Positions 1 to 5,636 of a stretch of DNA of 5,636 bases are shown in pieces. Position 1 is the first letter of the stretch, and each line of letters begins with the position of its first letter. This DNA is from Burkholderiales bacterium (lineage in GTDB: Bacteria > Pseudomonadota > Gammaproteobacteria > Burkholderiales > SG8-39): NCBI GenBank assembly GCA_027457185.1, contig DAIDTN010000221.1, forward strand, positions 1 to 5,636, in the 5' to 3' direction. A program made the position numbers and the translations under genes. The notes under the pieces are model-generated. The model had not been told where the DNA came from. It ran no database searches and worked only from the letters and a program-made list of their open reading frames with translations.

Positions 1-29
1 GATTTGTTTTCCCATGCTGCACCTTCGGC

Positions 30-284
30 ATGAAGGTCACGCTCAAGCTCTACGCCACGCTTTCGGATCACTTGCCGGACACCGCGCGCAAAACCAACGC
101 AGTCGAACTGAATATCGACCCCGGCACCACCCCGTCCAGGATCATCGAGAGCCAGAACCTGCCGCTCAAGCTGTGTCATCTGGTGCTGATCGACGGTGTG
201 TTCATCCCCCCCGCCGAGCGGGCCCGGCGGACGCTCAAGGAAGGCGAGACCCTGGCGATCTGGCCGCCGATCGCAGGCGGCTAG
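30..284 (+). CDS. MoaD/ThiS-family ubiquitin-like sulfur carrier protein
   Basis: An 84-residue protein with the size and pattern of the MoaD/ThiS beta-grasp family. It has an N-terminal strand MKVTLKLYATLSDHLP, a central hydrophobic strand (HLVLIDGVFI, about residues 50-59), the EGETLAIWPPIAGG tail, and a C-terminal Gly-Gly at 83-84. In this family the terminal glycine is adenylated by a MoeB/ThiF-type E1-like enzyme and converted to a thiocarboxylate that donates sulfur, for example to molybdopterin. The 'PPIAGG' ending fits MoaD-like proteins better than ThiS. The ATG at 30 has no clear Shine-Dalgarno sequence, but the protein reads as full length from there. The next gene follows after 17 bp, so the two are probably co-transcribed. 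From memory, carriers of this kind sit next to aldehyde:ferredoxin oxidoreductase (tungsten enzyme) genes in some betaproteobacteria. That enzyme is not visible here and would have to lie upstream, so the exact pathway is inference. Confidence 0.85.
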   Translation: MKVTLKLYATLSDHLPDTARKTNAVELNIDPGTTPSRIIESQNLPLKLCHLVLIDGVFIPPAERARRTLKEGETLAIWPPIAGG

Positions 285-301
285 ATCATCGCAAGCTGGC
301 G

Positions 302-589
302 ATGAAGCTGCCGCCGCGCTTCGAGATGACCATCACGCGGGCGGATTTCCGACGCCTCTTGCCCGCTGCGGTCAACCATGTTCCCTACGCAGAGGTAGAC
401 GGAGCCTTCGTGCACCGCGACGGCGAACGCGGCTGGCGCATAGGCTTCGAGCAGTTGCCGCAGTTGCGCCTGGGTTTGATCCGCCTCGAGCGCCATCAAA
501 TTGACTTCAGCTTCACCGGCTACCCGGCCAGGGAAATCGAGGACTTCATGGCGCGATTTGAAATGTATTTTCGCCGCGGCGGCGGCTGA
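302..589 (+). CDS. Small conserved-looking protein of unknown function, companion of the MoaD-like gene
   Basis: A 95-residue soluble protein with no transmembrane segment or signal peptide. I do not recognise a named domain. Visible features are an amphipathic start (ITRADFRRLLPAAV), an alternating strand-like middle (GAFVHRDGERGWRIGFEQL; LGLIRLERHQIDFSFTGY) and a helical end (AREIEDFMARFEMYF) closing with RRGGG. The alpha-beta pattern and its position 17 bp behind the MoaD-like gene suggest an accessory protein of the same cofactor or enzyme cluster. That role is inference from position. The start is uncertain: ATG 302 and ATG 326 (MTITRADF) are both possible, and neither has a strong ribosome binding site. 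The same frame is open upstream to position 14, but that part overlaps the MoaD-like gene in another phase and reads as an Arg/His-rich shadow. The terminal glycines recall the Gly-Gly tail of the neighbour, but the body does not look like a beta-grasp carrier. Confidence 0.7.
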   Translation: MKLPPRFEMTITRADFRRLLPAAVNHVPYAEVDGAFVHRDGERGWRIGFEQLPQLRLGLIRLERHQIDFSFTGYPAREIEDFMARFEMYFRRGGG

Positions 590-635
590 ATACGGTTCGA
601 TCCGATGCCCAAGGGAAACAATGCTATATTTTTGA

Positions 636-1877
636 ATGACCAATGCGAAAGTCAGCTGGCTGCCCTTCTACTACGGCTGCGTCATCGCTGCCACCGGCTC
701 GCTGTGCGTCGTCGCCTGCCTCGGTTTCGGCCGTTTTGCGCTCGGCATGCTGCTGCCGTCGATGGCCGCCACGCTCAAGCTCAGTTACGCGCAGATGGGT
801 TTCATCAGCACCGGCAATTTCATCGGCTATCTGGTTTCCGTTTTTTTCGGCGGCATGATCGTCGCACGCATCGGACAGCGCAGTTTCATTTTCCTTTCCT
901 TGCTGGTGGTGGGGCTGACCATGGCCTTGTTGAGCAAGTCACAGGCTTTTGCGGGTCTGCTGGCGCTCTATGTGCTCACCGGCATGGGAAGCGGAGGGGC
1001 CTATGTGTCGACGATGAGCCTGGCATCGGCCTGGTTTGCGAGGAAGAATCGCGGCAAAGCGGCGGGGTTCATGGCCATAGGCAGCGGCGCCGCCATTATT
1101 TTCGCCGGCTTTTTCATTCCGTTCGTCAACCGCGCGAACGGCGCGGAGGGCTGGCGCATCAGCTGGCTTGCGCTCGGCGCTATCGTGGTCGTGATCGCGT
1201 TCCTGTGCCTCATACTCCTGCGGAACAAGCCTTCCGACCTGGGGCTCGCCTTCCCCGTGGACGAGGACCATGGCGGTGCCGCGGACGCGCGCACGGCACC
1301 CCATCGAAAATTCGATATTTACCGCAGCCGCGCCATTTATCATTTGGGGGCGATCTATTTCCTGTTCGGCTTTACGTATGTCATCTACGCCACGTTCATC
1401 GTCACCACGCTGGTGAAGGAACGAGGCATGTCGGAAGCGCTGGCCGGCAATTTCTGGTCCGTGGTCGGCTTTCTCAGCCTGTTTTCGGGACCGGTGTTCG
1501 GTTCCATATCCGACAAACTGGGCAGGAAGGCCGGCATGGTCATTGTATTCTCGGTGCAGTTCCTGGCTTATCTGCTGGTCGCCTCCGGCTTGCCGGGAAT
1601 CTTTCTTTACCTTTCCATATTTTGTTACGGGCTGGTTGCCTGGAGCATTCCGGCGATCATGGCAGCCGCCGTGGGCGATTACGCCGGGCCCGAGAATGCG
1701 GCCAGGGCGCTTGGCTTCATCACCCTGATTTTCGGCCTGGGCCAGATAAGCGGACCCGCCATTGCCGGCGTATTGGCCCAGCACTCCGGCAGTTTCTCCT
1801 CCAGTTTCTACATGGCTGCCGCACTGGCTGGAGCAGCCATCCTGCTCGCGTCCGCGCTGAAGACACCGCGTCATTGA
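636..1877 (+). CDS. Major facilitator superfamily transporter (12 TM, possibly YbfB/YjiJ-like)
   Basis: A 413-residue integral inner-membrane protein made of hydrophobic helices in two blocks of about six (roughly residues 10-195 and 235-408). A hydrophilic central loop lies at about 197-232, as expected of the MFS. The second-half motif A is clear: GSISDKLGRK at 289-298. The first-half equivalent, GGMIVARIGQR at 72-82, is degenerate and lacks the Asp. The N-terminal GFGRFALGMLLPSM (30-43), followed by LSYAQMGFISTGNFIGYL, resembles the YbfB/YjiJ (MFS_4) group, though general MFS_1 is also possible. It should move a small solute in symport or antiport; the substrate cannot be read from sequence. 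The start is fixed by an in-frame TGA directly before the ATG (633-635). The nearest purine-rich stretch, AAGGGA at 611-616, is too far upstream to be a good ribosome binding site. There is a 46-bp gap after the previous gene, so shared transcription is possible. Confidence 0.9.
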   Translation: MTNAKVSWLPFYYGCVIAATGSLCVVACLGFGRFALGMLLPSMAATLKLSYAQMGFISTGNFIGYLVSVFFGGMIVARIGQRSFIFLSLLVVGLTMALLSKSQAFAGLLALYVLTGMGSGGAYVSTMSLASAWFARKNRGKAAGFMAIGSGAAIIFAGFFIPFVNRANGAEGWRISWLALGAIVVVIAFLCLILLRNKPSDLGLAFPVDEDHGGAADARTAPHRKFDIYRSRAIYHLGAIYFLFGFTYVIYATFIVTTLVKERGMSEALAGNFWSVVGFLSLFSGPVFGSISDKLGRKAGMVIVFSVQFLAYLLVASGLPGIFLYLSIFCYGLVAWSIPAIMAAAVGDYAGPENAARALGFITLIFGLGQISGPAIAGVLAQHSGSFSSSFYMAAALAGAAILLASALKTPRH

Positions 1878-1930
1878 CCTTCGGCTCACAGCCCGATCCC
1901 CCTGCCCATTTCCTCCCCCGAGTCACCCAC

Positions 1931-2605
1931 ATGAACCTAGAACTCACGCTCCACGAAACCCGCGTAATCGGCTGCCTGATCGAAAAGGAAATCACCACCC
2001 CGGAGCAGTATCCCCTGTCGCTGAACGCCCTTACCAACGCCTGCAACCAGAAGAGCAACCGCAACCCGGTGCTGGATCTGGACGAGGCCACGGTGCAGCA
2101 GCTCGTCGATCAGCTGGCCAAGAAACGCCTGGTCAGCGAGCAAAGCGGCTATGGCAACCGCGTGCCCAAGTTCCAGCATCTGTTCTGCAACACCAACTTC
2201 GGCACCCTAAAGTTCTCGCCGCAGGAGCTCGCGATCGTGTGCGAACTGTTCCTGCGCGGCCCGCAGACCCCCGGAGAGCTGCGCAGCCGCGCCAGCCGGC
2301 TGTGCCGGTTTAGCGATGTGACGGAAGTCGAAGCGGTCCTCGACCGCCTCGGCTCGCGCGAGGACGGCCCATTCGTGCTACGCCTCGCGCGCGAACCGGG
2401 CAAGCGCGAATCGCGCTACGCCCATTTGTTCAGCGGCGAGCCTGCGGGCGACGCTGAGGGCAAGAATCGACCGGGTGCAAGCACAGCTGCACCGGCCGCG
2501 AACGCCGGAGACGGACGCCTGGAACAGTTGGAGCGGCGGGTGGCGGAACTCGAAACCGAGGTGGCGAAACTAAGGCAGCGCCTCAAATGCCCTGCCGACA
2601 GTTGA
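1931..2605 (+). CDS. yceH: YceH family protein (UPF0502, DUF480)
   Basis: A 224-residue protein, close to the roughly 215 residues of E. coli YceH. Family signatures are easy to see: RVIGCLIEKEITTPEQYPLS (11-30) running on into LNALTNACNQKSNRNPV (31-47), then RVPKFQHLF (77-85) and ESRYAHLF (160-167). The family folds as two winged-helix domains (about 1-85 and 92-168 here). The linker at 169-195 is Ala/Gly/Pro-rich. The tail at 196-218 (LEQLERRVAELETEVAKLRQ) has a heptad pattern and is a probable short coiled coil, which would support dimerisation. The biochemical function is not established; the winged-helix fold suggests nucleic-acid or protein binding. The ATG at 1931 is chosen because homology begins there. 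Only a weak GAG (1920-1922) precedes it. The same frame stays open far upstream through the transporter gene, but that stretch is a shadow. The gene ends 25 bp from the stop of the convergent PilZ gene. Confidence 0.92.
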   Translation: MNLELTLHETRVIGCLIEKEITTPEQYPLSLNALTNACNQKSNRNPVLDLDEATVQQLVDQLAKKRLVSEQSGYGNRVPKFQHLFCNTNFGTLKFSPQELAIVCELFLRGPQTPGELRSRASRLCRFSDVTEVEAVLDRLGSREDGPFVLRLAREPGKRESRYAHLFSGEPAGDAEGKNRPGASTAAPAANAGDGRLEQLERRVAELETEVAKLRQRLKCPADS

Positions 2606-2630
2606 CGGGCTGACAATCCCCCCGGCGGAG

Positions 2631-3101
2631 TCACCACCAACCGCGCAGCTGGCTGTCCAGAGGCTGAATCGCATCGGGGCAAGCACCCGGGTCTTGCATC
2701 CCCTCGGCGCTTTCCTGTTTCAACGCATGCTGCAAGGCCGCCTCGAGGAGCGCTCTTCCGTTGCCCCTGAACGCGCGGAAAGCTAGGCCGATCTTGAACG
2801 CATCGAGCTTGGACGAGTGAATGGCGTAGGTCATTTCGGCGGTGGCCGTGACAACCTTGCGCGGGGCCCCGGGATGCGCGGGCGGCAGAGCCAGAACGAC
2901 CGTGACTTCGCCTTCCTGAAACACGTTGTAGTCGACGATCAGCGACAGCCCCGACATGCTTATGTCGTTGGTTTTCCCATGGAACATGGGTTTGGCCGGC
3001 CGACCTTCGATCTGAGGGTAGAGCACTACCAGCCTGAGTCGCACACAAGATCGCGGACACTCCCGCCGGTCTGCGTTTTTCCACTGGCTCATTTTCATCA
3101 T
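2631..3101 (-). CDS. PilZ domain protein, probable c-di-GMP receptor
   Basis: Read from the ATG at 3101 this is a 156-residue soluble protein with one PilZ domain. The two c-di-GMP-binding motifs are intact: RxxxR as RSCVR at residues 17-21, and D/NxSxxG as DISMSG at 46-51. The typical later strand follows (FKIGLAFRAF, about 102-111). PilZ proteins of this size bind cyclic di-GMP and pass the signal to motility, pilus, polysaccharide or secretion partners; which partner applies here is not visible. The C-terminal tail, about 35 residues ending RGWW, is not recognised. The start is uncertain. The frame is open upstream to a GTG at 3218, with further ATGs at 3137 and 3092. I prefer 3101 because the domain begins shortly after it and a weak GAAG lies about 6-9 bases upstream; the extra 39 residues of the longer version look like low-information sequence. 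It lies downstream of the ene-reductase on the same strand with a gap of about 200 bp, so co-transcription is possible but not shown. Confidence 0.85.
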   Translation of the reverse strand: MMKMSQWKNADRRECPRSCVRLRLVVLYPQIEGRPAKPMFHGKTNDISMSGLSLIVDYNVFQEGEVTVVLALPPAHPGAPRKVVTATAEMTYAIHSSKLDAFKIGLAFRAFRGNGRALLEAALQHALKQESAEGMQDPGACPDAIQPLDSQLRGWW

Positions 3102-3309
3102 TTTCGCTTCGATCCCCGCGCCGGCGGTACTGGCCATGTCGTTTCGACCGCGGAGGCAACCGGTCGGGTCCGTCCGCAGACGCCCAAGCGGCGAAGGAAC
3201 AGAACCGGAAGGCTGCACATAAGCCGATTATTGGCTACGCGTGCATTCCAGGCCGTGAACTATTACCCAGCCTGATGAAGAAACGGGGCGGGCAAAGGAT
3301 CCGGACTGA

Positions 3310-4386
3310 TCAGCCTAGCGCCGGGTAATCGGTGTATCCCTTCGGTCCGGGCGTATAGAACGTACCGAAGTCGGGCGCATTCACCGCCGCGCCGGCCTGC
3401 CATCGGGCAACCAGATCCGGATTGGCGAGGAACGGACGCCCCACGGCGATCAGGTCGCATTTGCGCGCGGCCAGATCGCTTTCGGCCCGGGCGGCATCGT
3501 AACCGCCGGAAAGGATCAACGCGCCCTTGAACACGCTGCGGAACATGGCTTTGACCGAGTCGGGCACCGGCGGCGCGCCCATCGGCGCATGGTCGACGAG
3601 ATGGATGTAGGCGAGGCCGCGCGCATCGAGCTCGCGCGCGAGATAGCGGTATTCAGCCTCCATCGCCGGGTACGCGGGCATGTCGTTGAACACGCCGAAC
3701 GGCGACAGGCGGATGCCGACTTTCTCCTTGCCGATGGCTTTGATCACCGCATCGGCGACCTCGAGCACAAAGCGCGCGCGGTTCTCGATCGGGCCGCCGT
3801 AAGCATCCTGGCGCAGATTCGAGTTCGGACGAATGAACTGTTCGAGCAGGTAACCGTTCGCACCGTGCAACTCGATGCCATCGCATCCGGCCGCCACCGC
3901 GTTGTTCGCGGCCTGCGCGTATTCCTCGATCGTGGCCTTGATGTCGGCCGCGGTCATCGCCTGCGGCATCGCATTCGGCTTCATCCCTTCGGCATCGGTA
4001 TACATTTCGCCGGCGGCCGCTACCGCCGAAGGCCCGAGCACGCGCGCGCCCGCGGGCAGGTTGAGCGGATGGGCAATGCGTCCGCAGTGCATGAGTTGCA
4101 TGAACATCTTCGCGCCCTGCGCATGGACCGCTCCGGCAACGCGTTTCCACCCCGCACGCTGCGCGGCGGAAAACGCCCCGGGTATGCGCGGGTAGCCCAG
4201 CCCGTTGGGCGAGGGCGACGTGCCTTCGGTGATGATGAGTCCTGCCGAAGCCCGCTGCGCATAGTACTGCGCCACGAGCTCGTTCGGAACATTGCCGGTG
4301 GCACGATTGCGCGTCATCGGCGCCATCACCAGGCGATTCTGCAGCGCGAGCGGTCCGAGAGAGGATTTCGAGAATAGGAGCGACAT
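3310..4386 (-). CDS. Old Yellow Enzyme family alkene reductase (NemA-like, FMN-dependent)
   Basis: A complete 358-residue FMN flavoprotein, close in length to E. coli NemA (365). It is a TIM-barrel enzyme expected to use NAD(P)H to reduce activated C=C bonds (enones, maleimides) and often nitro compounds or nitrate esters, in the cytoplasm. Visible motifs are MAPMTRNRA (21-29), with Thr25 at the FMN-tuning position of classical OYEs; QLMHCGRIAHP (97-107); the active-site block HGANGYLLEQFIRP (174-187) with the His174/Asn177 pair and Tyr179; DAYGGPIENRARF (194-206); and the FMN phosphate-binding region LILSGGYD and AVGRPFLANPDLV. Met99 replaces the Trp found at this place in NemA and PETN reductase, which may alter the substrate pocket. 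The start at 4386 is supported by homology and by an AGGA nine bases upstream. A frame open further upstream to 4569 is not needed. No regulator gene is adjacent in the window, but a perfect palindrome sits in its promoter region. Confidence 0.94.
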   Translation of the reverse strand: MSLLFSKSSLGPLALQNRLVMAPMTRNRATGNVPNELVAQYYAQRASAGLIITEGTSPSPNGLGYPRIPGAFSAAQRAGWKRVAGAVHAQGAKMFMQLMHCGRIAHPLNLPAGARVLGPSAVAAAGEMYTDAEGMKPNAMPQAMTAADIKATIEEYAQAANNAVAAGCDGIELHGANGYLLEQFIRPNSNLRQDAYGGPIENRARFVLEVADAVIKAIGKEKVGIRLSPFGVFNDMPAYPAMEAEYRYLARELDARGLAYIHLVDHAPMGAPPVPDSVKAMFRSVFKGALILSGGYDAARAESDLAARKCDLIAVGRPFLANPDLVARWQAGAAVNAPDFGTFYTPGPKGYTDYPALG

Positions 4387-4395
4387 GATGGCTTT

Positions 4396-4399
4396 TCCT
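4396..4399 (-). promoter_or_regulatory. Ribosome binding site of the ene-reductase
   Basis: On the - strand the sequence AGGA lies nine bases before the ATG at 4386. It is the clearest Shine-Dalgarno sequence on this strand of the window. It fixes the start of the ene-reductase at the position where family similarity begins, rather than at the upstream in-frame start at 4569. Confidence 0.65.
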
Positions 4400-4446
4400 G
4401 AGAGGGGTTTCGGTGCTGTACCGGCGAAACAATCGGCGCGGTGCGT

Positions 4447-4452
4447 AATATA
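4447..4452 (-). promoter_or_regulatory. Possible -10 box for the ene-reductase gene
   Basis: TATATT on the - strand, a 5/6 match to TATAAT in otherwise GC-rich DNA. Transcription would start near 4440 and leave a leader of about 54 bases before the ATG. No good -35 box is present at 16-19 bases spacing. The place where it should be falls inside the perfect inverted repeat at 4462-4486. This would suit a promoter that is blocked, or helped, by a protein bound there. It is a prediction by eye only. Confidence 0.35.
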
Positions 4453-4461
4453 CACCACAAG

Positions 4462-4486
4462 CCGCTGCAAAATTATTTTGCAGCGG
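4462..4486. promoter_or_regulatory. Perfect 25-bp inverted repeat, candidate operator
   Basis: The arm CCGCTGCAAAAT (4462-4473) and its exact reverse complement (4475-4486) flank a single central T at 4474. The core is AT-rich inside GC-rich flanks. It lies in the gap between the ene-reductase (leftward, start 4386) and the rightward reading frames beginning at 4573 and 4734. Relative to the proposed -10 box it covers about -22 to -46 of the leftward promoter. The size and symmetry fit a dimeric repressor site such as those of the TetR or MarR families, which commonly control ene-reductases, but the regulator is not in view. As RNA it could form a 10-bp stem with a 5-base loop. No T-run follows on either strand, so it is not an intrinsic terminator. 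Confidence 0.6.
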
Positions 4487-4572
4487 GCCGGCGCGAGACT
4501 GGGGGATTCCCGCAATCTCATGGCTGGCGCCACAGCGGACTTCTTCTCCCAAGGCGAGCGCCCGTTCATCCG

Positions 4573-4761
4573 ATGTACAATCAGACGACCGCTCTCGCTG
4601 TCGCTTGCTGGCCCTGGCTGATGACGATGCTGGTTTCACTGGTGATCGTGACCTTCTGGCCCGGACTGTCTTTGTTCCTGCCTCGATTGCTGGGAATGTG
4701 GGCCTGCCGGCTGCGTAACAGGGGTATGCACCCATGCCGCAACATGCTTTGCGCGAATTGA
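4573..4761 (+). pseudogene. Probable remnant of a TRAP transporter large subunit (DctM C-terminal helix)
   Basis: A 62-codon frame from the ATG at 4573. Residues 9-41 are one long hydrophobic segment ending with FWPGLSLFLPRLLG. This closely recalls the C-terminal end of DctM-type TRAP permeases, where the last helix ends in a pattern like PxLSLWLPRLL. A real DctM subunit is over 400 residues. Here nothing DctM-like lies upstream in any + frame, and about 20 non-family residues (rich in Arg, Cys and Met) follow before the stop, reading 28 bp into the CoA-transferase gene. The simplest explanation is that a deletion or rearrangement left only the tail of a dctM gene next to a CoA-transferase gene, a pairing that is common in proteobacteria. 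The alternative is a small genuine membrane protein. The family assignment is by eye and tentative. Confidence 0.42.
4720..4724 (+). promoter_or_regulatory. Ribosome binding site of the CoA-transferase gene
   Basis: AGGGG lies nine bases before the ATG at 4734. It supports that ATG over the out-of-frame ATG at 4726. Confidence 0.5.
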
Positions 4762-5636
4762 TCGCGATCGCCGGGCTCGCCGTGCCGGAGACCGGGCAGA
4801 TCCGGATCACCGGGGACGACCCGGTGTTTCCCACGCCCTATCGGATCGCCGCATCCGGCGCGGCCGCGATCGCGGCGACCGGCTATGCGGCGGCGGAACT
4901 GTGGCGCCTGCGCTCAGGCAGCAGCCAGCGGGTGGCCGTCGATGCCCATGCGGCGGCCGCTGCGCTGCGCAGCTCGCGCTATCTGCAGGTCGACGGCAAA
5001 ACACCCGACGGGCCGCGCTATCCGCTCAGCGGCTTCTACCCGGTGTGCGACGGCCGCTGGATCTGCATCCACTGCAATTTTCCCCACCATCGCGACGCGG
5101 CGTTGAAGGTGCTCGGCGCCCCGCACGAACGCGAGGCGGCAATGCGCGCAAGCGCAAGCTGGGACGGACTCGAGCTGGAGGATGCGGTCCACGCCGCTGG
5201 GGGCTGCGCCGGACTCGCGCGCAGCGCCGAGGAATGGGCGCTGCATCCGCACGCGGCCGCCGTCGCAGCGCAACCCCTGCTCGAAATCCTGCGCATCGGC
5301 GATGCGCCGCCCGAGCGTCTGCCGCATGGCGCGCGGCCGCTGGCAGGCGTACGCGTGCTCGATCTCACGCGCGTCCTCGCCGGGCCGACCTGCGCCCGCG
5401 CGCTCGCCGAGCACGGCGCCGAAGTGCTCAAGATCAACGCGCCGTACCTGCCGGATTCCGGCGCCTATGAGATCGACACCGGCATCGGCAAACGCGCGGC
5501 GCATCTCAACCTGCGCAATGCGCAGGATGTCGCGGCCCTGCGCGCGCTCGCTGCTTCGGCCGACGTTTTTTCGCAATCGTACCGCCCCGGCGCCCTGGCC
5601 GGGCGCGGCTTCGCGCCCGAAGACCTGGCGCAGTTG
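4734..5636 (+). CDS. CaiB/BaiF family (family III) CoA-transferase, tandem-domain type, 3' end outside window
   Basis: The frame opens at the ATG at 4734 and continues for 301 codons to the window edge without a stop, so the gene is partial. Family III enzymes move CoA between carboxylic acids through an aspartyl-CoA intermediate. The canonical beginning of the fold appears only at residues 203-235 (LAGVRVLDLTRVLAGPTCAR, then LAEHGAEVLKI). GKRAAHLNLRNAQDV (252-266) and ADVFSQSYRPGALAGRG (276-292) follow it and match the family pattern. The first 200 residues contain PTPYRIAASGAAAIAATG (33-50), YPVCDGRWICIHCNFPHHRDAALKVLG (102-128) and SAEEWALHP (164-172). These resemble the second half of a CaiB-type protein (DG-W-I segment, then an EW motif), so the protein looks like a fused double form. 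The catalytic Asp should lie roughly 60 residues past the window edge and cannot be checked. The substrate is unknown. The start is supported by AGGGG nine bases upstream. Confidence 0.88.
   Translation, partial: MPQHALRELIAIAGLAVPETGQIRITGDDPVFPTPYRIAASGAAAIAATGYAAAELWRLRSGSSQRVAVDAHAAAAALRSSRYLQVDGKTPDGPRYPLSGFYPVCDGRWICIHCNFPHHRDAALKVLGAPHEREAAMRASASWDGLELEDAVHAAGGCAGLARSAEEWALHPHAAAVAAQPLLEILRIGDAPPERLPHGARPLAGVRVLDLTRVLAGPTCARALAEHGAEVLKINAPYLPDSGAYEIDTGIGKRAAHLNLRNAQDVAALRALAASADVFSQSYRPGALAGRGFAPEDLAQL

Noticed and set aside
625..630. TATATT box just before the transporter gene as a promoter
   Set aside because: There is no acceptable -35 at normal spacing, and the predicted start would fall on the ATG itself. 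It is too weak to annotate.
939..1889. Open frame of 316 codons on the - strand opposite the transporter
   Set aside because: Its Gln/Arg/His-rich, low-hydrophobicity composition is typical of the antisense of a membrane protein gene. It has no domain.
2606..2630. Possible bidirectional terminator between the convergent yceH and PilZ genes
   Set aside because: The 25-bp gap has no stem-loop followed by a T-run on either strand.
2976..2990. Short inverted repeat CCCATG, three bases, CATGGG inside the PilZ gene
   Set aside because: It has only 6-bp arms, does not extend further, and lies within coding sequence next to a chance GGCCGGCC. It is not distinguishable from chance.
2416..3159. Open frame of 247 codons on the - strand crossing yceH and the PilZ gene
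   Set aside because: It is a different phase from the PilZ frame, Arg/Ser/Gly-rich, and crosses the end of the convergent gene.
3589..4377. Open frame of 262 codons on the + strand opposite the ene-reductase
   Set aside because: It is an Arg/His-rich shadow created by the GC-rich codon bias of the real - strand gene, which has clear family motifs. It has no ribosome binding site or recognisable domain.
3653..4834. Open frame of 393 codons on the - strand overlapping the ene-reductase in another phase
   Set aside because: It overlaps two well-supported genes and reads as Arg/Ala-rich noise.
4914..5576. Open frame of 220 codons on the - strand opposite the CoA-transferase
   Set aside because: The + strand frame from 4734 carries recognisable CoA-transferase motifs. 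This frame is its antisense shadow.

Overview
The window looks like a high-GC proteobacterial chromosome segment. My best guess is a betaproteobacterium of the Rhodocyclales/Burkholderiales kind. This rests on the GC-rich codon use and on the mix of gene families: a MoaD/ThiS-like sulfur carrier, a YceH (UPF0502) protein, a PilZ protein, an Old Yellow Enzyme and a CaiB/BaiF CoA-transferase. There are no rRNA, tRNA, CRISPR or complete mobile-element signatures. The segment is mostly ordinary, densely coding DNA.

Left part, + strand (30-2605). A MoaD/ThiS-like carrier ending in Gly-Gly (30-284) is followed 17 bp later by a small unrecognised protein that also ends in glycines (302-589). The pair looks like the end of a cofactor-related operon that begins outside the window. 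Next come a 12-TM major facilitator transporter (636-1877) and a yceH homologue (1931-2605). A long frame, open from 605 to 2605, runs through the transporter in the wrong phase and joins yceH in phase. It should not be read as a fusion protein.

Middle, - strand (2631-4386). A PilZ-domain protein converges on yceH with only 25 bp between the stop codons. Its RxxxR and DxSxxG motifs are both intact, so it is probably a c-di-GMP receptor. About 200 bp upstream of it lies a complete Old Yellow Enzyme-type ene-reductase (3310-4386), with a good ribosome binding site.

Right part, + strand (4387-5636). The intergenic region in front of the ene-reductase carries a perfect 25-bp inverted repeat (4462-4486) just upstream of a -10-like box. 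It is the strongest non-coding signal in the window and a good operator candidate. Reading away from it on the + strand is a short membrane ORF (4573-4761) whose core resembles the last transmembrane helix of a TRAP-transporter DctM subunit; it is probably a remnant. The last gene is a family III CoA-transferase starting at 4734. It runs off the end of the window, and it carries a roughly 200-residue N-terminal half before the canonical start of the CoA-transferase fold, so it appears to be a tandem (fused) form.

I found no convincing evidence of a wholly new system. The items most worth following up are the palindrome between the ene-reductase and the CoA-transferase side, the probable TRAP remnant, and the MoaD plus Gly-tail companion pair.
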